Source of the DNA: Thalassospira alkalitolerans
Lineage (GTDB): Bacteria > Pseudomonadota > Alphaproteobacteria > Rhodospirillales > Thalassospiraceae
Reading direction: 5' to 3'
Assembly: GCF_002115745.1 (NCBI RefSeq)
Contig: NZ_JFKB01000009.1
Span: 124,001 to 188,000, forward strand
DNA: 64,000 bases
A program made the translations under genes and the position numbers. This document shows positions 1-7,649 of the stretch, piece by piece (within the stretch, counting starts at the first letter, position 1; the number at the start of each line of letters is the position of its first letter). Under the pieces are notes generated by a model, which was given only the letters and a program-made list of their open reading frames with translations, had not been told where the DNA came from and did no database searches.

Positions 1-1
1 C

Positions 2-277
2 AAGAACGGCATTCTGCCGATCCGCTTGCCGCAGGAAGATGTCGACAAACTGATGGATGATGCGGATCGCGGCGAAAACGCCACCCTGACCATCGATCTT
101 GAAAAACAGGAAATTCATGGCCCGGATGGTGGTTGCATCAAGTTTGATGTTGAACCATTCCGCAAACATTGCCTGTTGAACGGTCTTGATGACATTGGCC
201 TGACCTTGCAGAAAGGCGATGCCATCAACGATTTCGAAGCCAAGCGCGCCGCAAGTCAGCCCTGGCTGTCGCTGTAA
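2..277 (+). CDS. leuD: 3-isopropylmalate dehydratase small subunit (C-terminal part)
   Basis: The 5' end is cut by the window; 91 C-terminal residues remain. LeuD with LeuC isomerises 2-isopropylmalate to 3-isopropylmalate in leucine synthesis. The segment starts with [10 protein letters not shown] and ends with [11 protein letters not shown], typical of the LeuD swivel domain and tail (RxxxxPWL). The next gene, 90 bp downstream on the same strand, is leuB, the following enzyme in the pathway, which supports the call. Confidence 0.9.
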   Translation, partial: KNGILPIRLPQEDVDKLMDDADRGENATLTIDLEKQEIHGPDGGCIKFDVEPFRKHCLLNGLDDIGLTLQKGDAINDFEAKRAASQPWLSL

Positions 278-366
278 TTCAAAGTGGCGGCAATCCAGAC
301 GGGTTTGCCGCCATTTTTGTCGATACGGGGTCAACGGCCCCGACAAAATCTGGGAAGGATTGTTTG

Positions 367-1470
367 ATGACCACCACCAAAAAAGTTCTGACGCTGCCGG
401 GTGACGGTATTGGCCCGGAAGTCATGCGCCAGGTTAAGCGCGTCATGGACTGGATGGCCAAGAAGCGCAGCGTCAATTTTGAAATCACCGAAGGTCTGAT
501 CGGTGGCGCATCGATTGATGCACACAACAACCCGCTGACCGACGAGACGCTTGCCGATGCAATGGCTGCTGATGCCGTTCTGCTTGGTGCTGTTGGTGGT
601 CCGAAATGGGATAATCTTCCGTTTGATATCAAACCCGAACGTGGCCTTTTGAAAATCCGCAAGGAAATGGGCCTGTTTGCCAACTTGCGCCCGGCCATTG
701 TGTTTGATGCGCTTGTCGGTGCTTCGACGCTGAAAGAAGACGTCGTCAAGGGCCTGGACATCATGATCCTGCGCGAACTGACCGGCGGGATCTATTTCGG
801 CCAGCCACGCGGCATCGAAGAACGCGATGGTGTCCGTTTTGGTTTCAACACCCTGGTTTATTCCGAACCGGAAGTCGAACGCATCGCACGCGTTGCATTT
901 GACATGGCCATGAAACGCGACAAGCGCCTGTGCTCAGTCGACAAAGCCAACGTTTTGGAATCCACGGTTCTGTGGCGCGAAGTTGTTGAACGTGTTGCCA
1001 AGGACTTCCCGGAAGTTGACGTCAGCCACATGTATGTCGATAACGCGTCCATGCAGCTGGTGCGTAATCCGAAACAGTTCGACGTGATGGTTACCACCAA
1101 TATGTTCGGTGACATCCTGTCTGATTGTGCCGCCATGCTGACCGGGTCACTTGGCATGCTGCCATCCGCATCGCTGGGTGCAACCGATAAAAACGGCGCG
1201 CGCAAAGCCCTTTACGAGCCGGTACACGGTTCCGCCCCGGACATTGCCGGTCAAGACATCGCCAACCCGCTGGCAACCATCCTGTCATTTGCGATGATGC
1301 TGCGTTATTCGTTCAATATGAGCGATGACGCCACCATGATCGAAACCGCCGTTCAGAACGTCCTGAAAGGAGGCCTGCGAACTGCAGACATCATGCAGCC
1401 AGGCATGGCCAAGGTTTCGACCACCGTTATGGGTGAGTCGCTGATCAGTGAGCTGGACAAGATTGCCTGA
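367..1470 (+). CDS. leuB: 3-isopropylmalate dehydrogenase
   Basis: 367 aa, usual family length. It oxidises and decarboxylates 3-isopropylmalate to 2-oxoisocaproate with NAD in the cytoplasm. Visible motifs: the N-terminal [10 protein letters not shown], substrate-binding [23 protein letters not shown] and the NAD-loop region [22 protein letters not shown] lies one codon upstream at 364, but ATG 367 is chosen because GGAAGGA at 353-359 is a well-spaced ribosome site. It follows leuD and is closed by a strong terminator. Confidence 0.97.
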   Translation: MTTTKKVLTLPGDGIGPEVMRQVKRVMDWMAKKRSVNFEITEGLIGGASIDAHNNPLTDETLADAMAADAVLLGAVGGPKWDNLPFDIKPERGLLKIRKEMGLFANLRPAIVFDALVGASTLKEDVVKGLDIMILRELTGGIYFGQPRGIEERDGVRFGFNTLVYSEPEVERIARVAFDMAMKRDKRLCSVDKANVLESTVLWREVVERVAKDFPEVDVSHMYVDNASMQLVRNPKQFDVMVTTNMFGDILSDCAAMLTGSLGMLPSASLGATDKNGARKALYEPVHGSAPDIAGQDIANPLATILSFAMMLRYSFNMSDDATMIETAVQNVLKGGLRTADIMQPGMAKVSTTVMGESLISELDKIA

Positions 1471-1495
1471 TCTTTATCGATCCGCATGAACTGAC

Positions 1496-1526
1496 AAAGG
1501 CCGGGTCATTGATCCGGCCTTTGTTA
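1496..1526 (+). terminator. Intrinsic terminator of leuB
   Basis: AAAGGCCGG (1496-1504) pairs with CCGGCCTTT (1514-1522), and the stem can be extended inward with a G-T wobble to a 3-nt loop. A T-rich tail follows. It lies between leuB and the convergent sigma factor gene and could serve both. Confidence 0.8.
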
Positions 1527-2411
1527 TTGCCCGCATCCAAGGTGCGCCAAAAAGGCAAGCTTGTCCGGATTGCGATGAACAAAGATATCGACCACCAAAC
1601 CATCTTTTTGCGCCATACAAACCGCGGTCACCAGCCTGTCGTCCTCATGCTGCAGCATCCAGTAATTCGCCCCATCGAAAATGATACTTTCGACCGCATT
1701 TTCGGGTTTTTTGCGCCAAACCCCGACAAAAAAGCGTGCAACATTTTCAGCACCATAAATCGGGTTTGCCGATGCAGATGCTTTGCCACCGCCATCGGAG
1801 TGCATGATCACATCGGGTGCCAATTGCCCAATAATCGCACTCAGATCCCCCCCGATCAAAGCTTCAACAAAGGCACTAACCTGTTTTTTATCTGCTGTCG
1901 CACTGTCGGGGACCGGGGTCGGGTCATGATCATGCTCACGATTGACCTTGCGTCGCGCGCGAAACAGAATTTGCCGCGTGTTGTTTTCTGTACGTTCGAT
2001 AACCGGGGCGATTTCATCATGCGACCAATCGAACACGTCATGCAGCACAAGGGCAACACGTTCAACTGGCCCTAGGCGTTCAAGCATCAAAACATATGCC
2101 TGCCCCAGACCGTCACGTTCAATCAGATTGGTTTCGGCTTCGGCATCAATCACCGGCATCCAGGGCTCGGGTAACCATTGTCCGACATAGCTTTCACGCT
2201 GACGCCGTGCCGATTTCAGGACATCAAGGCAGATATTGCTGCAAACCCGCACCAGCCAGCCGGTTACATCACGGATGTCATCGATATTCACCGCCCGCCA
2301 ACGCAGCCATACATCCTGCACGGCGTCTTCGGCATCGGCATGACTGCCCAGCATGCGATACGCCAGCGCATGCAATCGTCCGCGATGGGCCTCGAAAAGC
2401 TGATCGGCCAT
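1524..2411 (-). CDS. ECF41-group sigma factor with C-terminal NTF2/SnoaL-like domain
   Basis: 295 aa. Region 2 is at about residues 1-75 (VQDVWLRWRA) and region 4 at about 95-160, followed by a SnoaL/NTF2-like extension. Three signatures known for ECF41 are visible: WLPEP at 79-83 in the linker, DGGGK at 206-210 and NPDKL at 281-285. In this group the fused C-terminal domain, not a separate anti-sigma factor, controls activity. The upstream gene on the same strand encodes a carboxymuconolactone-decarboxylase-like protein, the usual ECF41 partner. ATG 2411 is preferred over GTG 2429 because GGGG lies 5-8 nt upstream of it and nothing similar precedes the GTG. Confidence 0.9.
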   Translation of the reverse strand: MADQLFEAHRGRLHALAYRMLGSHADAEDAVQDVWLRWRAVNIDDIRDVTGWLVRVCSNICLDVLKSARRQRESYVGQWLPEPWMPVIDAEAETNLIERDGLGQAYVLMLERLGPVERVALVLHDVFDWSHDEIAPVIERTENNTRQILFRARRKVNREHDHDPTPVPDSATADKKQVSAFVEALIGGDLSAIIGQLAPDVIMHSDGGGKASASANPIYGAENVARFFVGVWRKKPENAVESIIFDGANYWMLQHEDDRLVTAVCMAQKDGLVVDIFVHRNPDKLAFLAHLGCGQ

Positions 2412-2433
2412 CTGATCCCCGTCAACCACATGA

Positions 2434-2460
2434 AGCGATACGGGCCAAGCCCGTATCGCT
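2434..2460 (-). promoter_or_regulatory. Perfect 12-bp hairpin ahead of the ECF41 gene
   Basis: AGCGATACGGGC (2434-2445) and GCCCGTATCGCT (2449-2460) form a perfect inverted repeat around a 3-nt spacer. It sits in the 113-bp space between the decarboxylase-like gene and the sigma gene, 23 nt before the sigma start codon. There is no T-run, so it may be an mRNA processing or attenuation element rather than a terminator. Its function is unproven. Confidence 0.5.
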
Positions 2461-2524
2461 GTTGGTATTCATCGTGCCCGGTACGATGGATGAACCAAAG
2501 TCCGTATCGGGTTGATCATCGTAT

Positions 2525-2959
2525 TCAGGCAAACTCATGCTGTGCAATTCCAAGCCGGTTCCAGGCATTCATCGTTGAAATGATACAGGTTAGCTCGGAA
2601 ATGGCATCTTCTTCGAAATGATCCAAAAGATGGCGATAGCTTGCGGAAATCGCGTCTTTGCTTTCGACCTTTGTCAGGCATTCGGCCCAATCAAGTGCCG
2701 CACGTTCGGCTGTATCAAAACCATTAGCATTACGCCACACCGGCAGCATGGTCAGTTTGACCGGATCACCACCCTGTTCGGCAAAGCTTTTGGAATGCAT
2801 GCGTAAACAGAACGAACAATCATTGATCTGTGAAACACGACATTCGATCAGATCCCGCAAAACACGCGGGATACGGGGATTATCTTCAAGCTTGCCAGCT
2901 AGTACCAGCATGGCTTCGAACAATTTCGGACTGGATTTCGGAAAGGCAAAGCGGCTCAT
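2525..2959 (-). CDS. Carboxymuconolactone decarboxylase / AhpD-like protein (ECF41 partner)
   Basis: 144 aa. All-alpha CMD fold with an AhpD-type redox motif C48-SF-C51 followed by H55 (CSFCLRMH). Members reduce or disarm peroxides or reactive carbonyls; the true substrate of ECF41 partners is not known. ATG 2959 is preferred over an upstream start (3004) because a GGAG ribosome site precedes it and the upstream extension would overlap the promoter elements at 3009-3035. It is probably co-transcribed with, and controlled by, the downstream ECF41 sigma factor. Confidence 0.88.
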   Translation of the reverse strand: MSRFAFPKSSPKLFEAMLVLAGKLEDNPRIPRVLRDLIECRVSQINDCSFCLRMHSKSFAEQGGDPVKLTMLPVWRNANGFDTAERAALDWAECLTKVESKDAISASYRHLLDHFEEDAISELTCIISTMNAWNRLGIAQHEFA

Positions 2960-3008
2960 TGTGTTTCTCCGTGATTGCACACCGGGGAATTTCCCCATGT
3001 ACAATCAG

Positions 3009-3035
3009 GACGAAACAACAAGCTGCCCCGTTACA
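3009..3035 (-). promoter_or_regulatory. Candidate ECF41-dependent promoter
   Basis: On the minus strand TGTAACG (3035-3029) is followed after exactly 16 nt by CGTC (3012-3009). The published ECF41 target consensus is TGTCACA-N16-CGTC, so 5 of 7 bases of the -35 match, the -10 matches fully and the spacing is exact. Expected transcription start is near 3000, giving a leader of about 40 nt to ATG 2959. Confidence 0.65.
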
Positions 3036-3069
3036 GGCCTTGCAGAAAAACTTCACCAAATCGCAAAGA

Positions 3070-3495
3070 CTAGAAGATCCGCGCCTTTTTTAGAGCCTTT
3101 GCCACTTCGTCATGCATGACCCAGTGCCAGTCTTCGCTATTTTGCTGCTCGCCATCAGCCAGTGTAAAGACCGCCGCCAAATAATCACTGACATCAGATT
3201 TGCACATCGGCAATTCGGCAGCCACCGCAATCTTGTGGGCCAATTTGCCGTATTTCCTGTTACCGATCCGCGATCCGAAATGGCCGATGGTCTTGGCCAG
3301 TTGATCCCCGGTGATTTCACGTCCGGGCGCCTTGACATGCGCACGCAACATATCGCGTTCGCAACTCGATATATCAATGGCTTGAAGGGCGCGGACATAG
3401 TCATCGACACGGCCAATATGGGGGCCGGTCCGATGGGTGATTTGGGTGGAATATGCACGTGTAACCGGGGTTTCCCGGTGCGTCATGTTCAGCAT
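3070..3495 (-). CDS. Conserved hypothetical protein
   Basis: 141 aa, soluble, no signal peptide or membrane segment. The middle part (DMLRAHVKAPGREITGDQLA, then NRKYGKLAHKI) resembles a small recurring module of the pattern 'AHxxAPGRxIT..LAxxxG...NxxYGxLxxxIA', found in uncharacterised proteins, some fused to nuclease domains. No catalytic residues are evident. ATG 3495 has a strong GGGAGG site 7-12 nt upstream. It is separated from cfa by about 155 bp. I assign no function. Confidence 0.72.
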   Translation of the reverse strand: MLNMTHRETPVTRAYSTQITHRTGPHIGRVDDYVRALQAIDISSCERDMLRAHVKAPGREITGDQLAKTIGHFGSRIGNRKYGKLAHKIAVAAELPMCKSDVSDYLAAVFTLADGEQQNSEDWHWVMHDEVAKALKKARIF

Positions 3496-3651
3496 GTTGT
3501 TTCCTCCCGAAGGAACAACCGGATGTTACCGCCGCGTGCCATGCCGGTTGCCCCATGGTCGCGGTATCGGAATGCGGACTCTGTGGTCCGTTTCATCGTT
3601 AAATACATATGGGGTGGACCACCGCAAAACGACAGCCCACCTATTGATGTT

Positions 3652-4887
3652 TCACGTAAAGCGGTATCCGGGTTTGGTGAAAACAAACTGGCCAACACGC
3701 ATCCCGCCACCGCCTTCGCGTTCGTCAAAGGCGTTGATGCAGCCCGCCAGATAGAACTCCCACATACGTTTGAATTCGGTGTCGTATTTTTCCGGGTCAA
3801 GTTGATCGGAAATTGCCCGAAACCGGTCACGCCACGCAACAAGGGTCCGGGCGTAATTCAGCCCTGCATGGAAATGCGATGCCTCGACCTTAAGATCGGC
3901 ATTTTCCGCAGCCTCGATCACTTCGTGCACGGCGGGAATATATCCACCCGGAAAGATATAACGATCAATCCAGGGAGATGTGAATTCCGGGCGCGGTTTG
4001 ATGATCGTATGGATCACAGCCCGACCGCCTGCCTTCAACAATTTACCGACTTTTTCAAAATAGGTCTTAAACTGCGGCCGCCCGACATGTTCAAACATGC
4101 CAACTGATACCACCCGATCGTATTTTTCCCCATTGGCATCGGCAAACAGGCGATAATCCAACAAGTGGTAATCTAACCCGCTATGGAAATTATCTGGCAG
4201 TTCCGCCTTGCGATCCAGTGCCCAGTTATATTGCTCGGTCGAAAGGGTAATGCCGTGAACCTCGGCCCCGGTGCTCCGCCTTATGAAACGGCTTAGCCCA
4301 CCCCATCCACAGCCGATATCCACCACCCGAAGATCGGGTTGATCAATCCTGAGCCGCTGCGTCGTCAGGGCCATTTTACGGTTTTGAGCTTCTTCAAGTG
4401 TTTGCGCCCCGTCATCCCAGAACGCACAGGAATACTGCATGTCCGGGTCAAGAAACCGGGTATAAAGATCGTTGCCAATATCATAATGGTGACGTACGCG
4501 ACGTGACGCGGCCTTGACCGAAGTGAATTGCGCAATCTGAAATTTAAGTGCCTGGATTTTTTCGATGAACTGACCAAATCCGTTTGTAGAATGGCCACCT
4601 TCAAAATTAAGCCGCAATACCCTGATCAGGTCTTCCAACTCGCCCGAGACAACATCAAAACCACCGCGCATATAGGCTTCGCCTAATCCCGGGTCGGGGC
4701 TAAGTGCCATTTTCAGCGTATTGGACCAATCAGGTACCGTCATCGTCGCCCTGGGGTCGCTGCCGTCGCCCAGAACAATTTCATGTCTTTCATCTGCCCG
4801 GAATACCAATGTTCCGTGCGTGATATGTTCCCGAAAGAAATCGAGAACCTTTTTTTGTGTCCAGTCCAATGTCATCGGGTACGTCAT
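3652..4887 (-). CDS. cfa: Cyclopropane-fatty-acyl-phospholipid synthase
   Basis: 411 aa. It transfers a methylene from S-adenosylmethionine to the double bond of membrane phospholipid acyl chains. Visible: HHYDIGNDLY and MQYSCAFW (active-site region, cysteine as in E. coli C139), SAM motif VDIGCGWGGLS, GMFEHVG, VIHTI and the late FYLAGCINAF block with a conserved cysteine. The N-terminal lipid-binding region is present. Start ATG 4887 follows AAGGACGG at good distance and overlaps the stop of the upstream unknown gene by 4 nt (ATGA), suggesting a two-gene operon. Confidence 0.95.
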   Translation of the reverse strand: MTYPMTLDWTQKKVLDFFREHITHGTLVFRADERHEIVLGDGSDPRATMTVPDWSNTLKMALSPDPGLGEAYMRGGFDVVSGELEDLIRVLRLNFEGGHSTNGFGQFIEKIQALKFQIAQFTSVKAASRRVRHHYDIGNDLYTRFLDPDMQYSCAFWDDGAQTLEEAQNRKMALTTQRLRIDQPDLRVVDIGCGWGGLSRFIRRSTGAEVHGITLSTEQYNWALDRKAELPDNFHSGLDYHLLDYRLFADANGEKYDRVVSVGMFEHVGRPQFKTYFEKVGKLLKAGGRAVIHTIIKPRPEFTSPWIDRYIFPGGYIPAVHEVIEAAENADLKVEASHFHAGLNYARTLVAWRDRFRAISDQLDPEKYDTEFKRMWEFYLAGCINAFDEREGGGGMRVGQFVFTKPGYRFT

Positions 4888-5231
4888 CTGCCGTCCTTTT
4901 TAAGCCGGTAATGCCATCGCCCCATGTAGAACCCACCAATGAGTTCCACATAAGCACCGGACCCTAAATCAGGATCGTCTGGCCAATCGTTCGCAAAGGA
5001 AATGCCAATAAAGGCGCGGTCAGGAGGCCGTGTGCCCGTGAACCAAGAAAACAGAAGTATCAAAGCCTGCGCCGAACGATTCTGATTTAGGGTTCGATGC
5101 TCAAACCCCATTGGTAATTCTGCCAGATTTTTTTGCAATCTCAAGAAGTAAAAGCCAACGATATCCTTGCGTGTTCCTTGAGAAAACCTTACATCTCGCC
5201 CCATACTGTACAAAAGATTATCCTCAGGCAT
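4884..5231 (-). CDS. Hypothetical protein preceding cfa
   Basis: About 115 aa from ATG 5231; a TTG start at 5288 would give 134 aa but has no ribosome site. Composition is mixed, with many aromatics and one weakly hydrophobic stretch (ALILLFSWF). It ends in RWHYRLKKDGR and overlaps cfa by the ATGA junction, which argues that it is translated. No family recognised. A short alternative frame just upstream begins MLAFPFLVGRTV and stops after 16 codons, so a frameshifted N-terminus is possible. The divergent asd ribosome site is only about 65 bp away. Confidence 0.45.
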   Translation of the reverse strand: MPEDNLLYSMGRDVRFSQGTRKDIVGFYFLRLQKNLAELPMGFEHRTLNQNRSAQALILLFSWFTGTRPPDRAFIGISFANDWPDDPDLGSGAYVELIGGFYMGRWHYRLKKDGR

Positions 5232-5307
5232 AAATGCGAACCGTCCGCCCCACCAAAAAGGGGAAGGCCAACATCGCAATTGCCGCAAAGATTGAAAGAG
5301 GCCCCTG

Positions 5308-6327
5308 ATGGGTTACAGAATCGCCGTTGTTGGCGCGACCGGTAATGTCGGGCGCGAAATGCTCAATACGCTCGAAGAACGTAATTTCCCGGCCGACGAA
5401 ATTTTCGCGCTGGCGTCGTCACGGTCCGTCGGACGCACCGCTTCCTATGGTGACGAAGATCTGATTGTTGCCGATGCCGCGACCTTCGATTTTTCCAAAG
5501 TCGATATCGCTCTTTTCTCGGCTGGTAGTGCGACGGCAAAAACACTGGCACCCAAAGCCGCCGCTGCGGGCTGTGTCGTGATCGACAACTCCAGCTATTG
5601 GCGGATGGAACCGGGTGTGCCGCTGGTGGTGCCCGAAGTTAATGGCGATGCACTGGCCGGTTATGCCAAGAAAAACATTATCGCCAACCCGAACTGCTCG
5701 ACCATCCAGATGGTCATGGCCTTAAAACCCTTGCATAACTTGCAGCCGATCAAACGCGTTGTCGTATCGACCTATCAGGCAGTGTCCGGGGCCGGGCGCG
5801 CTGCGATGGATGAACTGTTCAACCAGACCAAGGGCATTTACGTCAACGATCTGCCAGTCAAGGAACAGTTCACCAAACAGATCGCGTTTAACGTTATCCC
5901 CCATATCGACGATTTCATGGATGACGGTGCGACCCGTGAAGAATGGAAAATGGCGGTCGAAACCCGCAAGATCCTTGACCCCGATATTGCGGTTCATGCG
6001 ACCTGTGTTCGGGTCCCGGTCTTTGTCGGTCACGGCGAAGCGGTCAATATCGAATTTGAACATCCGGTCACCGTCGAAGAAGCCCGCAAGGCCATGAAGG
6101 CTTTCCCCGGTGTTTCTGTCGTCGACTACCGGCGGGACGAAGGGTATGTCACCCCGCAGGAAGTCCAGGGCGAGGACAATGTTTTCATTTCACGTGTGCG
6201 CAAAGACCCGACGGTCGAGAACGGTCTTTCGCTATGGTGTGTTGGTGACAACCTGCGTAAGGGTGCGGCCCTTAACGCAGTTCAGATCGCTGAAAAACTT
6301 GTCGCAGATTACCTGCCAAAGAAATAA
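5308..6327 (+). CDS. asd: Aspartate-semialdehyde dehydrogenase
   Basis: 339 aa. It reduces aspartyl-phosphate to aspartate semialdehyde with NADPH, the branch point to lysine, diaminopimelate, threonine and methionine. Visible: Rossmann motif VVGATGNVGREML at the start, catalytic Cys130 in NPNCSTIQ, VSGAGRAAMDEL and the C-terminal substrate-binding region with HATCVRVPV. ATG 5308 follows AGAGG. A strong terminator comes directly after. Confidence 0.97.
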   Translation: MGYRIAVVGATGNVGREMLNTLEERNFPADEIFALASSRSVGRTASYGDEDLIVADAATFDFSKVDIALFSAGSATAKTLAPKAAAAGCVVIDNSSYWRMEPGVPLVVPEVNGDALAGYAKKNIIANPNCSTIQMVMALKPLHNLQPIKRVVVSTYQAVSGAGRAAMDELFNQTKGIYVNDLPVKEQFTKQIAFNVIPHIDDFMDDGATREEWKMAVETRKILDPDIAVHATCVRVPVFVGHGEAVNIEFEHPVTVEEARKAMKAFPGVSVVDYRRDEGYVTPQEVQGEDNVFISRVRKDPTVENGLSLWCVGDNLRKGAALNAVQIAEKLVADYLPKK

Positions 6328-6349
6328 GCGTGCCACTATAATCGTTTTT

Positions 6350-6381
6350 GAAACCCGCCGCATTCCGGCGGGTTTCTTTTT
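6350..6381 (+). terminator. Intrinsic terminator of asd
   Basis: GAAACCCGCCG pairs with CGGCGGGTTTC (6366-6376) around a 5-nt loop, followed by TTTT and G. A classic intrinsic terminator 22 nt after the asd stop. Confidence 0.9.
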
Positions 6382-6500
6382 GCCCGTGTCATTCGCACTG
6401 GTCAGAACCGTAAAAAAACGATAGGGAAATTAGGAATGATCGATCAATGCGCCCGCCATCAGCGCCACGATCCATAAAGAAAAATAAATCGAGGATAGGG

Positions 6501-7451
6501 ATGGTGAAACGAACACGTAAAGAAGCTGCAAGGCTTGATGAAGCCGCCCGTGCGGGCTGGCTTTACTATTGTGCGGGCAACACCCAGGATGAGATCGCGA
6601 CCAAACTTGGCGTTTCACGACCAACGGCTCAACGTCTGGTATCGGCAGCAATCAGCGAAGGTCTGGTCAAGGTCCGGCTTGATCATCCGATTGCTCGTTG
6701 CATGGAACTGGCAGCCGCCATCTGCGAGAAATATGATCTGACCAATTGCGACGTGGTGCCCACCGATCCAGCCGCTCCCGATGACATGTTTGGTATGGCG
6801 CAAACCGCCGCCGGATATCTTGAACGCATTCTGCAATCAAGCGAACCACAAATCATCGCCGTCGGCACCGGGCGTGCCATGCGCGGCATGGTCGACGAAG
6901 TCCAGCGTATCGACGGTCGCCACCACAAGATCGTCTCGCTTGTCGGAACCATTGCCCATGATGGGGCGGCAAGTTTTTATGATGCGGTCACCGACCTTGC
7001 AGATCGCACGCGCGCGCCACACTATCCATTGCCCATTCCGGTAATTGTCGAATCTGCTAACGCACGCACAAGCATGCAACAACAGCCACCAATGGATAAC
7101 ATCATGAACCTTGCCGCCAAGGCCGATATCAGGTTTGTCGGTGTCGGTGATCTTGGTGCAGATGCCCCGCTTTATATCGACGGCTTCATCAGCAAGGATG
7201 AACTGCGGTCGCTGCAAAATAAGGGTGGTATCGGCGAGGTCGTCAGTTGGTCTTTTGACGAGAACGGCCAAATCCTGGACCATGATGTCAACCACCGCGT
7301 CACCAGTGCCCCGATCCAGATTCCGGCACAAAATACAATTGCCGTGGCAAAGGGTGCCAAAAAGGTCGCCGCGATTCGCGGGGCAATGCGCGGAAAATTG
7401 ATAACGTCGCTGATCACGGATGAAGCGACAGCAGAATCATTGCTGCACTAA
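6501..7451 (+). CDS. SorC/DeoR-type sugar-responsive transcriptional regulator of the polyol operon
   Basis: 316 aa. An N-terminal helix-turn-helix (residues about 20-55, QDEIATKLGVSRPTAQRLV) is followed by a SorC sugar-phosphate-binding domain (IIAVGTGRAMRG, FVGVGDLGADAPLY). Such proteins bind a phosphorylated sugar or polyol effector and control the neighbouring transport operon. ATG 6501 is chosen for its AGGATAGGG site; longer upstream readings lack one. It stands alone before the transporter genes, with its own terminator at 7491-7520, so it is probably transcribed separately. Confidence 0.9.
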   Translation: MVKRTRKEAARLDEAARAGWLYYCAGNTQDEIATKLGVSRPTAQRLVSAAISEGLVKVRLDHPIARCMELAAAICEKYDLTNCDVVPTDPAAPDDMFGMAQTAAGYLERILQSSEPQIIAVGTGRAMRGMVDEVQRIDGRHHKIVSLVGTIAHDGAASFYDAVTDLADRTRAPHYPLPIPVIVESANARTSMQQQPPMDNIMNLAAKADIRFVGVGDLGADAPLYIDGFISKDELRSLQNKGGIGEVVSWSFDENGQILDHDVNHRVTSAPIQIPAQNTIAVAKGAKKVAAIRGAMRGKLITSLITDEATAESLLH

Positions 7452-7490
7452 CACCTCGAATTCCTCCCTTAAAATCAGCGCAGAAAATCA

Positions 7491-7520
7491 CCCCGCCCCC
7501 GCATTGGGCGGGGTTTTCTT
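7491..7520 (+). terminator. Intrinsic terminator after the SorC-type regulator
   Basis: CCCCGCCC (7491-7498) pairs with GGGCGGGG (7506-7513), followed by TTTTCTT. It separates the regulator from the transporter operon. Confidence 0.85.
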
Positions 7521-7564
7521 GCTGCGCTGCAAAAACGATTTCGTTTGACAAGGATAAGCAAAAT

Positions 7565-7619
7565 TGAGTGAATGCTCATTACCTGAACAAATGATCAAAC
7601 CGGGCAAGGTAATTTGCCC
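7565..7619 (+). promoter_or_regulatory. Candidate operator region of the polyol transporter operon
   Basis: Two symmetric elements lie 30-85 nt before the binding-protein start: TGAG (7565-7568)/CTCA (7575-7578), and GGGCAA (7602-7607)/TTGCCC (7614-7619). They are reasonable places for the SorC-type regulator to bind, or the second may be a 5' leader hairpin. No consensus for this regulator can be checked here. Confidence 0.35.
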
Positions 7620-7649
7620 ATCGGGTACACAGTCCTTTTGGGAGGAACT

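Noticed and set aside
3112-4107. 331-codon plus-strand frame across the unknown gene and cfa
   Set aside because: Antisense to two genes, one of them certain (cfa); no plausible domain.
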